A stretch of 64,000 nucleotides of DNA. Origin: Roseiarcus sp963764955. GTDB taxonomy: Bacteria > Pseudomonadota > Alphaproteobacteria > Rhizobiales > Beijerinckiaceae. The stretch spans positions 4,869 through 68,868 of the forward strand of contig CAVXVE010000057.1 in the NCBI GenBank assembly GCA_963764955.1, given 5' to 3'. The position numbers were made by a program, and so were the translations under genes. The notes beneath the pieces were generated by a model. That model saw nothing but the letters and a program-made list of their open reading frames with translations. It was not told the origin of the DNA and did no database searches. Shown here in pieces: positions 53,128 to 61,831 of this stretch (positions are counted from its first letter, which is position 1; every line of letters starts with the position of its first letter).

Positions 53128-54746
53128 CGCAGGATGCGCTGACATCCGCGTCTCAGGCGCGGCGGCGGCCAGCGCGATGGGTGAGCGGGCGGCGCGCCCG
53201 CGCGCTGCTCTGCGTCTCGGGCGTGTCGTTCATGATCATGCTCAATTCGAACATTGTCGCGGTCTCGCTTCCTTCCATCGCCCGCGACCTCAACGCGACC
53301 TTCGGCGACATCGAATGGGTGGTGAGCGCTTACGTCCTCACCTTCGCCGCGCTGCTGATGCCCTCGGGCGCCCTTGCGGACCGGTACGGGCGCCGGCGCA
53401 TGCTGATGGCCGGCCTCGTCATCTTCACCCTCGCGTCGCTGCTGTGCGGCCTTGCGCCGAGCGCCCTCATTCTGAACGCGGCGCGCGCGCTCCAGGGCGT
53501 CGGCGCGGCCATTCAGCTCAGCGCGGCGCTCGCGGTGCTGGGGCATGAATTCCAGGGCGCGGAGCGCGCCAAGGCGTTCGGCTTCTGGGGCACGCTGATC
53601 GGCGTCGCCGTCGCCGTCGGTCCCCTCGTCGGCGGGCTGATCACTTCCGGCTTCGGCTGGCGCTGGGCGTTCCTCGTCAATGTTCCGATCGGCGCGGCGC
53701 TGATCTGGCTCGCGCTCGAGTCCATCAGGGAATCCCGCGATCCGGACGCGCAGCGGCTGGATATTGTGGGCATGCTGTCGTTCGGCGGCGGCCTCTTCTG
53801 CCTCATCTGGGCGCTGATCGGAGCCAATCGCGTCGGCTGGTCGGCTGAGGAGACGCGCGCCAAGCTGCTGGCGTCCCTGGTCCTCATTGCAATCTTCGTC
53901 GCGGCGGAGCTGATCCAGAAGCGCCCGATGGTGGATTTCGGGCTCTTTCGCAAGCGCACCTTCCTCGGCGCGGCCTTTGCGATGGTTGGCTTTGCTTCCG
54001 CCGCCCAGGTCATGATGACCTATCTGCCGCTCTACCTGCAGAACGCGTTCTCCCTGAGCCCGGCCGCGGCGGGCCTTGGCATGCTGCCCTTTGCGCTGCC
54101 GCTCTTCCTCTGCCCGCGCGTCGCCGTCGCGCTTGCAGATCGTATTTCCGGCCGCGACCTGCTGGCGCTGGGCCTCGCGATCGTCGCCGCCGGGAATGTG
54201 GTGACGGCGCTCATCGCGGGCTCTCATCTCTCTTACGGGTTCGTCGCCCTGGGAATGCTGGCGACCGGCTGCGGCGCCGGCCTTTTGAACGGCGAGACGG
54301 CGAGGGTGTCGATGAGCGTCATTCCGCCGGAGCGCGGCGGCATGGCGTCGGGCATCGGCGGCACGTTGCGGTTTGTCGGCCTGGTGACCGGCATCACGGG
54401 GCTCGGCGCCGTGCTCTCTTCGGAGACCGAGCGGCGGTTCGTCCACTCGGCGCCGGCGCTGCCTTTGCCGCATGCTTTTGGCGACGCGCCGCATCAGATC
54501 GTCTCGAGGATCGTCGCCGGCGACATTCCAGGCGTCGTCGCGCAAACGCCGGAGCCGCTTCGGGCGGCGGTAGCCGAACTGTCGCGGGCGAGTTTCGGCG
54601 CCGGCTTCGCGCTCGTCCTTCTGGTCGCGGGCGCTGTCGCCGCGCTTGCCGCCGGGCTGACTTTCGCTTTTGTGAGTCCCGCCGAGACCGCGCCCGTCCG
54701 GCTGCGCGCGGCGCCCGAGATAGAGATCCCTGAACTCCTCGACTAG
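53124..54746 (+). CDS. MFS efflux transporter, DHA2 (EmrB/QacA) family
   Basis: 540 residues, 14 membrane helices. Motif D1 LNSNIVAVSLPSIARDLNATF, WVVSAYVLTFAALLMPSGALADRYGRRRML (motif A), and the motif C region GVAVAVGPLVGGLI with GWRWAFLVNVPIG. It exports drugs or organic compounds using the proton gradient. No membrane fusion protein accompanies it. Regulated by the overlapping MarR gene. The frame is intact, in contrast to the other DHA2 gene of this window. Confidence 0.92.
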   Translation: MTQDALTSASQARRRPARWVSGRRARALLCVSGVSFMIMLNSNIVAVSLPSIARDLNATFGDIEWVVSAYVLTFAALLMPSGALADRYGRRRMLMAGLVIFTLASLLCGLAPSALILNAARALQGVGAAIQLSAALAVLGHEFQGAERAKAFGFWGTLIGVAVAVGPLVGGLITSGFGWRWAFLVNVPIGAALIWLALESIRESRDPDAQRLDIVGMLSFGGGLFCLIWALIGANRVGWSAEETRAKLLASLVLIAIFVAAELIQKRPMVDFGLFRKRTFLGAAFAMVGFASAAQVMMTYLPLYLQNAFSLSPAAAGLGMLPFALPLFLCPRVAVALADRISGRDLLALGLAIVAAGNVVTALIAGSHLSYGFVALGMLATGCGAGLLNGETARVSMSVIPPERGGMASGIGGTLRFVGLVTGITGLGAVLSSETERRFVHSAPALPLPHAFGDAPHQIVSRIVAGDIPGVVAQTPEPLRAAVAELSRASFGAGFALVLLVAGAVAALAAGLTFAFVSPAETAPVRLRAAPEIEIPELLD

Positions 54747-54755
54747 GACCTCGCC

Positions 54756-55463
54756 ATGCTGAGCGCCACGATCGAAAGCGCCCTTGATCGCCCGGTCTGG
54801 TCGGCCCTCACCACCGGCGATCGCCGGTTTGCCGAAGGCGGGGCGCTTGCGCTCCGCTTCCCGCCCGACATCGCGCCCTTCGGGGCGACGGCCGACGAGT
54901 CGCCCGAAGCGCTTGCGGCGTTGCGCGCGCTCGTTTCGGCGGACGGCCCGGTCGCGCTGGTCGGCGTCGACAAGCTCGAGCCTTTCCCTGGCCTCGAAAT
55001 CGTGCGGCAGGCGCCGATCATCCAGATGGTCGCGGAGGGGGAGGGGGCGGCGCCTTCGGCGATCGAGCCGCCGGTCGTGCTCGGCCCGGGCGACGTCCCC
55101 GAGATGCTGCGGCTCGCTAAGCGGACGAACCCCGGCCCCTTTGGCCAGCGCAAGCACGAGCTTGGTCAATATATCGGCGTCAAGGTCGACGGCGCGCTTG
55201 CCGCCATGGCCGGGGAGCGCATGCGGCTCGATGGATGCGTCGAGATCAGCGCGGTCTGTGTCAGCCCCGACCACCGCGGCGAAGGCTATGCGGCGTTTCT
55301 CGTTTCGTGGCTCGTCCGCAAGCTGCACGAGGAGGGCGCCGCGCCGTTCCTGCATGTCTTCACCGACAATGTCGCGGCGATCGCCCTCTATGAGCGGCTT
55401 GGATTTAAGGCGCGCAAGACTCTGCGCCTCACGGTGATGGGGCGGAGGTCCACCGCCCTATGA
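54756..55463 (+). CDS. GNAT-family N-acetyltransferase
   Basis: 235 residues. The C-terminal 110 residues carry the GNAT core: VEISAVCVSPDHRGEGYAAFLVSWL (acetyl-CoA loop, Arg/Gln-x-x-Gly-x-Gly/Ala variant), then VFTDNVAAIALYERLGFKARK. The N-terminal half resembles FR47-like proteins. The substrate is unknown. It begins ten bases after the transporter stop, so is probably the third gene of the MarR operon and may modify the compound the transporter exports. Confidence 0.87.
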   Translation: MLSATIESALDRPVWSALTTGDRRFAEGGALALRFPPDIAPFGATADESPEALAALRALVSADGPVALVGVDKLEPFPGLEIVRQAPIIQMVAEGEGAAPSAIEPPVVLGPGDVPEMLRLAKRTNPGPFGQRKHELGQYIGVKVDGALAAMAGERMRLDGCVEISAVCVSPDHRGEGYAAFLVSWLVRKLHEEGAAPFLHVFTDNVAAIALYERLGFKARKTLRLTVMGRRSTAL

Positions 55464-55561
55464 GCGAGCGCAATTTGGATTAAGCATTGTAAAGCCGCGC
55501 ACTCTGGTTTTGGCGGAACGAACCCAAAAGAGGCGCCGCCCAGCCGCCCCCACCCCGCGCC

Positions 55562-56137
55562 TTACTCCCGGCCAAGGCTTTCGCCCGGCCCTGCTTCGGC
55601 CAAAGCCCGGCCGACTTCGAGCCCGAGGTCGTCCATCGAGGTCTGCTCGCGCACGCTGAGGTCTTCGCCCTTCGCCTGGCGTTCGGCCTGCTCGGGCGAG
55701 CGGGCGACGTTGACGGTGACCTTCGACTCGACCTCAGGGTGCAGGTGAATTGGGACCGGGTGCAGGCCGAGCGTCTTGATCGGGTGCTGGATCGCGACGT
55801 GGCTGCGCTCCACCCGGTGTCCGGCGGCGGTCAGCGCTTCGGCGATGTCGCGCGCCGACACCGAGCCATAGAGTTGCCCCGTCTCGCCGGCCTGACGAAT
55901 GATGACGACCCTAACCCCGTCGAGCTTGCTCGAAACCTCATTTGCGCTGCGCTTGAGCTCGTGATTGCGCGCTTCGAGATCGGCGCGGCGGCTCTCGAAT
56001 TTCTTCTTGTTGGCCTCGGTCGCGCGCAACGCCTTGCCGCGCGGCAGCAGGAAGTTGCGGGCGTAGCCGTCCTTCACGCGCACCGTATCGCCGATATGTC
56101 CGAGTTTGCCGACGCGCTCCAGCAGAATGACGTCCAT
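55562..56137 (-). CDS. rplI: Large ribosomal subunit protein bL9
   Basis: 191 residues. The N-terminal domain MDVILLERVGKLGHIGDTVRVKDGYARNFLLPRGKA is shown in part by VILLERVGKLGHIGDTV and GYARNFLLPRGKALRAT. The C-terminal domain follows (GQLYGSVSARDIAEAL). An acidic tail past residue 150 is typical of alphaproteobacteria. It lies four bases after the DUF2232 gene, in the S6-S18-DUF2232-L9 order. Confidence 0.95.
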   Translation of the reverse strand: MDVILLERVGKLGHIGDTVRVKDGYARNFLLPRGKALRATEANKKKFESRRADLEARNHELKRSANEVSSKLDGVRVVIIRQAGETGQLYGSVSARDIAEALTAAGHRVERSHVAIQHPIKTLGLHPVPIHLHPEVESKVTVNVARSPEQAERQAKGEDLSVREQTSMDDLGLEVGRALAEAGPGESLGRE

Positions 56138-56140
56138 GGG

Positions 56141-57127
56141 TTATCTCCTTTTTGTGTCCAGCCGGGGTGGGGGAGCAATGAGCGCCGCGCGTGAGCGCAG
56201 CTTGAGGAATCCGTCGATGACGCCGAGGCCCGCCAGAACCGGAAGGGTGTACTTGGCCCGGAGCACGCAGCAGGCGTAGAGCGCGACGAGCATCAAGGGC
56301 CGCATCTTCAAGCCGCGCGACAGCGCATGCGCGACCGCCAGGCCTTGCAGCGCCAGGGCGGCTCCGAGCCCGCCGGCGACGATGGAGAAATATTGCGCGG
56401 TCGGAGCGGGCAGGGCGTAGGCCCCGCCAAGGCAGAGGAGGAACACGATTCCCACCGGCCGGGGCAGCGCGAGCGAGGCCGGCACGTCGGACCACGGCCG
56501 TCGAAGGTTGCGCGACAATTGGGTCGAGCGGGCCGCGCCATAAAGGTTGACGCACAGCATCAAGAGCGTCGAGGCGGCGATGGCCGACGGGCCGAACCGC
56601 ACCAGCGTGTCGGCGAAGTCGCGGGCGGTGAGATTGCCAGGCGCGCCGTCGAAGGCCTCGGCGGCGAGGGCGGCGACGGCCTCAGCAACGTGACGCGCGC
56701 CTTCGCGGTAGCCGCCGTAGAGAACGATGACTGTCGTCAGCACCGCGGCGCTGGCGAGCATTCCGAACAGCGCCGCCAGCGAGACAATGGCGCCGACAGA
56801 AGGGTAGACCGGGGCCTCGGGCTTCCGCCCGCTGAAATATCGGGCGAGCGGGGTGACGGCGAACGCGGCCATCGCCCACGCGGGAGCGGCGACGGAGGCG
56901 GCGAAGACCAATGCGGACAACGGCTCCGCGAGAACGGCGAGCACGGCGACCGAGATCGCTCCGGCGATCGCGCCCGCGTCGAGTCCCCAGCCGAGCGTCG
57001 CGATCATGATCGGCAAAGGCGCGAGATACGCGAGCGCCATCGCCAGAATGCTCGTCTGAGCGCTGACGACAAACAGGAGCGCCGCGGCGCATCCCGCTCC
57101 GATCGCGACGACAAATCGATGCAGCAT
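56141..57127 (-). CDS. DUF2232 multi-pass membrane protein
   Basis: 328 residues with about eight membrane helices. Weakly similar to the S-component fold of energy-coupling transporters, as in other DUF2232 proteins. Its place between rpsR and rplI is conserved across Hyphomicrobiales. The function is unknown, and the conserved site suggests a link with translation or envelope growth. No signal of decay. Confidence 0.88.
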   Translation of the reverse strand: MLHRFVVAIGAGCAAALLFVVSAQTSILAMALAYLAPLPIMIATLGWGLDAGAIAGAISVAVLAVLAEPLSALVFAASVAAPAWAMAAFAVTPLARYFSGRKPEAPVYPSVGAIVSLAALFGMLASAAVLTTVIVLYGGYREGARHVAEAVAALAAEAFDGAPGNLTARDFADTLVRFGPSAIAASTLLMLCVNLYGAARSTQLSRNLRRPWSDVPASLALPRPVGIVFLLCLGGAYALPAPTAQYFSIVAGGLGAALALQGLAVAHALSRGLKMRPLMLVALYACCVLRAKYTLPVLAGLGVIDGFLKLRSRAALIAPPPRLDTKRR

Positions 57128-57248
57128 AACGGGCGCTGTCCCGCGTTGGCTTGCGGTTAGAAGGGGCCGGCCGGCCCCTCCAACGACCGCCGCGGGGAAA
57201 CGCGGCGGCTTCGAAACGTTCAGGCGCGGCGACGCCGCGCGGCCGCCT

Positions 57249-57485
57249 TCAGCGGATCACATAGGGCAGAAGGCCAAGGAACCGGGCGCGCTTGATCGCC
57301 TGGGCGAGTTCGCGCTGCTTGCCGGCGCTGACCGCGGTGATGCGCGAGGGCACGATCTTGCCGCGCTCGGAGATGTAACGCGACAACAGGCGCGTGTCCT
57401 TGTAGTCGATCTTCGGCGCGTTGGCCCCCGAAAACGGGCACGACTTGCGACGGCGAAAAAACGGTCGGCGGGGCGCGGTAGCCAT
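57249..57485 (-). CDS. rpsR: Small ribosomal subunit protein bS18
   Basis: 78 residues. RRPFFRRRKSCPFSG, IDYKDTRLLSRYISERGKIVPSRITAVSAGKQRELAQAIKRARFLGLLPYV in outline. Heterodimer partner of S6 on the 30S platform. ATG 57485, 24 bases after the rpsF stop. Confidence 0.96.
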   Translation of the reverse strand: MATAPRRPFFRRRKSCPFSGANAPKIDYKDTRLLSRYISERGKIVPSRITAVSAGKQRELAQAIKRARFLGLLPYVIR

Positions 57486-57509
57486 CAGTTCGCTCCAATA
57501 TTCGCATCT

Positions 57510-57938
57510 TCACGCGGACGGCGCGGCGGACGATCCCCGCGGTCTCCCCGGTCGCCCCCGGTCTCCGCGATCGCCCCGCGGTCCGCGCGGTCCGCGATCG
57601 TCGCGGTCGCTGTCCTCGCGCTTGCGCAACATCGCCGAGGGGCCCGCCTCATGCTCGTCGACACGAATGGTGAGATAGCGGATGACGTCCTCGTTGATGC
57701 TGAGCAGGCGCTCGATCTCCACCACCGCCTCGGAGGGCCCGGCGATGTTCAGCAAGGTGAAGTGCGCCTTACGGTTCTTCTTGATGCGGAAGGCGAGCGA
57801 CTTGAGGCCCCAGGGCTCGACCTTGGTGATCGCGCCGCCCAGAGAGGCGATCTTCGACTTGATCTGCTCCGTCAGCGTCTCGACTTGCTGAGCCGTGACG
57901 TCCTGCCGCACCAGGAAAATATGCTCATAGAGAGCCAT
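57510..57938 (-). CDS. rpsF: Small ribosomal subunit protein bS6
   Basis: 142 residues. Core MALYEHIFLVRQDVTAQQVE, KVEPWGLKSLAFRIKKNRKAHF, and IRYLTIRVDEH. The tail is unusual: after LRKREDSDRDD come six Gly-x-y triplets (GPR, GPR, GDR, GDR, GRP, GRP), a collagen-like basic stretch encoded by a short tandem repeat. Start at 57938 fixed by homology; the frame upstream is noise. First gene of the S6-S18 operon. Confidence 0.95.
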   Translation of the reverse strand: MALYEHIFLVRQDVTAQQVETLTEQIKSKIASLGGAITKVEPWGLKSLAFRIKKNRKAHFTLLNIAGPSEAVVEIERLLSINEDVIRYLTIRVDEHEAGPSAMLRKREDSDRDDRGPRGPRGDRGDRGRPGRPRGSSAAPSA

Positions 57939-58278
57939 GAGATTTAAGCCTTTCCATTCAGCCGCCGCGTCCCGCGCGGAGCCCCTCGAGCCCGGGTGAA
58001 GGCTCGAACCGGATCGTTCGAAGGCGGGAACACGGGAGGACGGACCATCGAGGCCCTGCCGCACGCTTAACTCCAAATCGAGCGCGCAGCCCTCCGTTCA
58101 GCCCCCGGCGGGACACAAACGAGGTCGCCCTCATATAGGGGCTTTGGGCGCGCGGCAAGAAAAATCCGAGGCGCAAGAAAATCCGAGGCGCAGAGCCGCC
58201 GGCGCGACAGAACGAGCGGAACGAACGGTAAGATGTCGCGTTGGCCGTACATCTGAAAACAAACTCAGGAGCGCCGAC

Positions 58279-58782
58279 ATGGGTCTATTCACCAAGGACA
58301 TCGAGAGCATGGACGACCTGTTCGTCCACCAGCTCAAGGACATCTATTACGCCGAGAAGCGCATCGTGGGCGCATTGCCCGAGATGATCCAGAAGGCGTC
58401 GGCGCCGCAGCTCAAGCAGGCCTTCGAAAATCATCTCGCCGAGACGAGAAATCACGTCAAACGGGTCGAGCAGGTTTTCCAGATGCATGGCGCGACGCCG
58501 GAGAGCGTCGATTGCCCCGCCATCGACGGAATCCTTGAAGAGGCCCAGGAGGTCGCCGGCGAAGTCGCGGACAAGCAGGTGATGGACGCTGCGCTGATCG
58601 CCGCGGCGCAGGCGGTCGAGCACTACGAGATGACACGCTACGGAACCTTGATCGCATGGGCGAAGACGCTCGGCCGGGACGATTGCGCGACTGTCCTCAA
58701 GGCGAACCTCAGCGAGGAGGAAGCCGCCGACAAGAAGCTGACCCAGATCGCCGAGAGCGGGGTCAACCAGAAGGCGGCCTGA
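58279..58782 (+). CDS. yciE: YciE/DUF892 ferritin-like protein
   Basis: 167 residues, four-helix bundle with metal ligands: LFVHQLKDIYYAEKRIVGALPEM (first Glu/His set), LAETRNHVKRVEQVF, and ALIAAAQAVEHYEMTRYGTLIAWA. Members respond to osmotic and stationary-phase stress; iron or manganese binding is probable. The start at 58279 gives MGLFTKDIESMDDLF. A strong terminator follows. The fold could suit encapsulin cargo but it has no targeting peptide (ends ESGVNQKAA). Confidence 0.9.
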   Translation: MGLFTKDIESMDDLFVHQLKDIYYAEKRIVGALPEMIQKASAPQLKQAFENHLAETRNHVKRVEQVFQMHGATPESVDCPAIDGILEEAQEVAGEVADKQVMDAALIAAAQAVEHYEMTRYGTLIAWAKTLGRDDCATVLKANLSEEEAADKKLTQIAESGVNQKAA

Positions 58783-58806
58783 GACAGACGCGAGGCCGAA
58801 AAGACA

Positions 58807-58834
58807 AAAGGGCGGCCAGTTGGCCGCCCTTTTT
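58807..58834 (+). terminator. Rho-independent terminator after yciE
   Basis: AAGGGCGGCCA and its complement TGGCCGCCCTT with a two-base loop (GT), then TTTC. It lies 25 bases after the stop. The A-rich left side makes it usable from the other strand too. Confidence 0.82.
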
Positions 58835-58889
58835 CACATTCGCCGGATCTCGGCTCCAGCGGGCCCTCCGGCCAAGGCCCTCCTGCCAA

Positions 58890-59126
58890 TTACGGCTTTA
58901 TGTCGATGACGCCGGACTGCGGCGCCTGATCGGATTCCCCATAGGCCTTCATGACGTCGGCCAGGGTTTCGAATTCCTCGTCTCGAGGAAAAAACTCCAG
59001 CACTTCGAGCACGTCCTGGCCAGCGCCGTTGTTCCTGGCGCGCTCGAGGAGACTATCCCTGGATGCGGGGAAATGCGCGCCCTTCAGATGATGCGTCACG
59101 TTCACGGTCGAAGTGCATGCTTCCAT
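58890..59126 (-). CDS. DUF2795 domain protein
   Basis: 78 residues. Small helical DUF2795 module: HHLKGAHFPASRDSLLERARNNGAGQDVLEVLEFFPRDEEFETLADVMKAYGES in outline. Such proteins often sit near stress genes and have no known reaction. The start at 59126 (MEACTSTVNVTHHL) is chosen; a longer frame to 59207 has no family match upstream. GGAG lies close before this ATG. Confidence 0.75.
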   Translation of the reverse strand: MEACTSTVNVTHHLKGAHFPASRDSLLERARNNGAGQDVLEVLEFFPRDEEFETLADVMKAYGESDQAPQSGVIDIKP

Positions 59127-59187
59127 CTCCGTTGTGAGAAAGGAACGGCCGAGCTCGCGCCCGGCCGTCCGATGGAACCGCTCTCGC

Positions 59188-59496
59188 TTAGCTTCCGTCA
59201 GCGCCAACTCCCGCGTCGTTCAGAGCGAGAACAAGGATGTCCCGTTCGACAGCCATGTGCGGAAGCCATGCGACAGCGAATTCCTTCACAATCGCCGACG
59301 GATCGGCGCCGATGTCCGACCGTTTGGCGAGCGTCGCGTGAAGGTCCCGGTGCTGCGTCTTCAGCTGTTCAACGGTCTCCGGCGCGCCGGACTTCGCGCC
59401 AGCCGTTTCGTCATTTCCGCCGCTTCTCGAGCCGGCGGTCGCTTCGCTCTTTGCTTTCCCTATTTCTCGTGCGGATTTATCGGGCTCTCGTGCCAT
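59188..59496 (-). CDS. Short hemerythrin/HHE-like protein
   Basis: 102 residues. The C-terminal half has VEQLKTQHRDLHATLAKRSD and then WLPHMAVERDILVLAL, which fit the HxxxE helices of hemerythrin domains. The last helix pair of a full domain (150 or more residues) is missing, so it may be a truncated or decayed gene. The start at 59496 has GAGGAG upstream. The 40 residues before the domain are charged and disordered. It may bind iron or O2 if it dimerises. Confidence 0.6.
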   Translation of the reverse strand: MAREPDKSAREIGKAKSEATAGSRSGGNDETAGAKSGAPETVEQLKTQHRDLHATLAKRSDIGADPSAIVKEFAVAWLPHMAVERDILVLALNDAGVGADGS

Positions 59497-59696
59497 GGGC
59501 GGCTCCTCGTTGGCAGACTTGCCGAGGAAACTCGCTCCGTTACGCAGGGTTCCAAACTGGAACGGCGTACACATGTGGCGTTTGTTAGCGCTGTGCGCAT
59601 TGCGCGCGCGGCCATCAAAACGGCGCCTCGCCAGGCGCTCCAAATGATCTCAACGAGCAACAGTCGAAGCCGCCGCCGACGGCTCGCCTTTGTTGC

Positions 59697-60467
59697 TCAG
59701 GCGGGCGACTTGAAACTGAGGACGCGATCCGCTGGAAAGTCGTAGAGCTTGCCCGTCTCTGTCCAGTCGGGCGAGCAGATCTCGACAATCTTGGGCGCAA
59801 GCTCTTCGGGCGCGCGAAGCGTCAAGGGGTCTTCGCCGGGCATCGCGGTCGCCCGCATTCGCGTCCGCAGCGGTCCCGGATTGATCAGCATGACGCGGAT
59901 GTTCGACGTGTTGAGGGTCTCAGCCGCATAGGTGCGGGCGAGGGCGTCGAGCGCCGCCTTGGATGTCGCATACGGGCCCCAGTAGGCGCGCAGCTCCGCC
60001 CGGCTCGACGCGCCCGATGTTATGAAAGCGACGCGCCCCGCGGCGGAGCGGCGCAGCAGCGGATCGAGCGACCGGATGAGCCGCCAGTTGGCGGTCACGT
60101 TGACAGCCATCACGTCGTCCCATGTCTTCGGATCGAGGTGGTGGAGAGGAGTCAGGAGACCCAGAACGCCGGCGTTGCCGACGAAGGCGTCGAGCCGGCC
60201 CCACCGGCGATAAAGCGCCTCTCCCAGCCGGTCGATGGCGGCGAAGTCGCGCAAATCCATCGGAACAAGAGTCGTCGCCTCCGGCTCCGCGGGCCGCAGC
60301 GCGCGAATCTCGTCGTCGAGCTCCTCGAGGGCGCCCTGGGTGCGGGCGAGCGCCACCACATGCGCGCCCGACTTGGCGAAGGCGAGGGCCGCGGCGCGGC
60401 CAACGCCGCGGGAGGCCCCGGTCACCAGAGCGACCCGGGGCGATCCGTCGGGTCTCGACTCACTCAA
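59697..60467 (-). CDS. Short-chain dehydrogenase/reductase
   Basis: 256 residues. Rossmann loop LVTGASRGVGRAAAL (TGxxxGxG), VGNAGVLGL (NAG), catalytic Ser and YxxxK in ITSGASSRAELRAYWGPYATSKAAL (Tyr-Ala-Thr-Ser-Lys). The C-terminal SPDWTETGKLYDFP resembles YciK-like SDR proteins. NADP(H) is suggested by Ser-Arg after the first glycine. Intact, monocistronic. The 273 bases upstream to ihfA hold only its promoter region. Confidence 0.88.
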   Translation of the reverse strand: MSESRPDGSPRVALVTGASRGVGRAAALAFAKSGAHVVALARTQGALEELDDEIRALRPAEPEATTLVPMDLRDFAAIDRLGEALYRRWGRLDAFVGNAGVLGLLTPLHHLDPKTWDDVMAVNVTANWRLIRSLDPLLRRSAAGRVAFITSGASSRAELRAYWGPYATSKAALDALARTYAAETLNTSNIRVMLINPGPLRTRMRATAMPGEDPLTLRAPEELAPKIVEICSPDWTETGKLYDFPADRVLSFKSPA

Positions 60468-60740
60468 TCGACACTCCCTACGTCATTTGCTAGGCTCGCC
60501 TATGGGGCATGATGGCGGGAGGAGCAAGGCGCCGGAGGGCCGGGTCGCGGGAGCGCTGGCCGGGCAGGCCGCGATGTGAAAGCGTGGATTTTCATTCGCG
60601 CCGATTATAGGCTCGACTCTGAGGGATTGCCGGAACCAAAAAGAAGTCCGATGCAGATAGGGCGAAGGGGCCGGTGCGCCTTGGGGGTCTGCGCGGCCGA
60701 GGACGCCGCGCGGCGGGGGGAAATTTGATTGGGGCTCGAT

Positions 60741-61076
60741 ATGGCGAACGCTAGGCTTGACCGCGAATCCGGAAAGACCGTGACTCGCGCCGATCTGTCG
60801 GAAATTGTCTATCACAAGATTGGACTGTCGCGCACGGAGTCGGCGGAGCTGGTGCAGTCGGTTCTGGATGAAATCTGCGATGCGGCCGCGCGCGGCGAAA
60901 CCGTCAAGCTGTCCGGCTTCGGCTCGTTCGTCGTGCGCTCCAAGGGCGAGCGCGTTGGGCGCAACCCCAAGACAGGGGTCGAGGTGCCGATCCTTCCTCG
61001 CCGGGTGATGGTGTTCAAGCCGTCCAACGTGCTGAAGGCCAAGATCAACGGGCGCGAGGGACCCGAAAAAGGGTAG
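60741..61076 (+). CDS. ihfA: Integration host factor alpha subunit
   Basis: 111 residues. HU/IHF fold: VTRADLSEIVYHKIGLSRTESAELV, and the DNA arm GSFVVRSKGERVGRNPKTGVEVPI, shown by GRNPKTG. The terminal FKPSNVLKAKINGRE is typical. It bends DNA and also serves site-specific recombinases, relevant to the tRNA-linked island 0.6 kb away. ATG 60741 gives the alphaproteobacterial N-terminus MANARLDRESGKTV. The MerR gene follows 82 bases later. Confidence 0.94.
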   Translation: MANARLDRESGKTVTRADLSEIVYHKIGLSRTESAELVQSVLDEICDAAARGETVKLSGFGSFVVRSKGERVGRNPKTGVEVPILPRRVMVFKPSNVLKAKINGREGPEKG

Positions 61077-61158
61077 GGCGCTGCTTGCGGGCAAACGGCG
61101 CGCTGGCGTTTGCGTTCCGATCAGCCGATAGTGAGTCATCGCTGAGGGAAGGCGCCCC

Positions 61159-61650
61159 ATGATTCTCTCGCCGCGGGCGCCGGCGAACGCGCCGCTGGAA
61201 AAGAGCCCGGAAGCCTATCGAACGATTCGCGAAGTCGCGGACACATTGGATTTGCCGCAACATGTGTTGCGCTTCTGGGAGACCCGCTTTCCCCAGATCC
61301 GGCCGCTCAAGCGGGCCGGCGGCCGGCGCTATTATCGTCCTGACGACATCGAGCGGCTAAGGCTCATCAGGCGCCTGCTTTACGATGAAGGCTATACGAT
61401 AAAGGGCGTCCAGAAGCTCTTCAAGGAGCAGGGCGTTCAGGCGCTGTCGGCCGCCGCCGCGCCCGCGCCGATCGGCGGGTCAACGGACGAAGCGCCGGGC
61501 GCCGGCGAAGCCGGCCCCGAGACTTCGCAGTCTCCGGGCGCGCGAGCAAGCCGGGCGAAGCTCGCGGACGACGAGCTCGCCGCGCTGCGCGAGGCGCTGG
61601 CTGAAATCGGCGACGCCGAGCGAATCCTGGCGCGGGCGCTGAATCCGTGA
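61159..61650 (+). CDS. MerR-family transcriptional regulator
   Basis: 163 residues. N-terminal winged helix: YRTIREVADTLDLPQHVLRFWETRFPQIRPLKRAGGRRYYRPDDIERLRLIRRLLYDEGYTIKGVQKLF in outline, about residues 22-90. Then an acidic Ala/Pro linker and a short helix. It is the ihfA-linked MerR protein conserved in Hyphomicrobiales. No metal-binding cysteines are present, so it is not a classic mercury or copper sensor. The tRNA-Pro gene follows. Confidence 0.9.
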   Translation: MILSPRAPANAPLEKSPEAYRTIREVADTLDLPQHVLRFWETRFPQIRPLKRAGGRRYYRPDDIERLRLIRRLLYDEGYTIKGVQKLFKEQGVQALSAAAAPAPIGGSTDEAPGAGEAGPETSQSPGARASRAKLADDELAALREALAEIGDAERILARALNP

Positions 61651-61710
61651 GCAGCCATCGAGGGAAAGCGCATTGCACCGCGTGCCTCCGCTGCCTATAA
61701 GGGGCGCCGT

Positions 61711-61788
61711 CGGAGTGTAGCGCAGCCCGGTTAGCGCACTAGTCTGGGGGACTAGGGGTCGTGGGTTCGAATCCCGCCACTCCGACCA
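61711..61788 (+). tRNA. tRNA-Pro (anticodon GGG)
   Basis: 78 bases including the encoded CCA. Acceptor CGGAGTG pairs with CACTCCG. The anticodon stem CTAGT/ACTAG holds loop CTGGGGG (anticodon GGG). The T arm has GGTTCGAATCC. Its 3' end is the boundary of a genomic island whose integrase remnant begins within about 50 bases. Confidence 0.95.
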
Positions 61789-61831
61789 CTTTCCTAAATA
61801 AAAACAAAAACTTAGTAGACGGGAAGACTGG

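Noticed and set aside
53082..55355. A 757-codon minus-strand open frame
   Set aside because: It lies fully antisense to the MarR-end, MFS and GNAT genes, is extremely rich in Arg, Asp, Ala and Gly, and shows no known motif. High-GC codon bias leaves antisense frames open.
57939..58080. S6:S18 ribosomal leader RNA upstream of rpsF
   Set aside because: Several GC-rich pairings are possible, but I could not identify the conserved loop of the known motif by eye, so it is not reported.
58279..58782. YciE-like ferritin protein as a second encapsulin cargo
   Set aside because: Its C-terminus (ESGVNQKAA) has no LGIGSLK-type peptide and it lies 20 kb from the shell gene.
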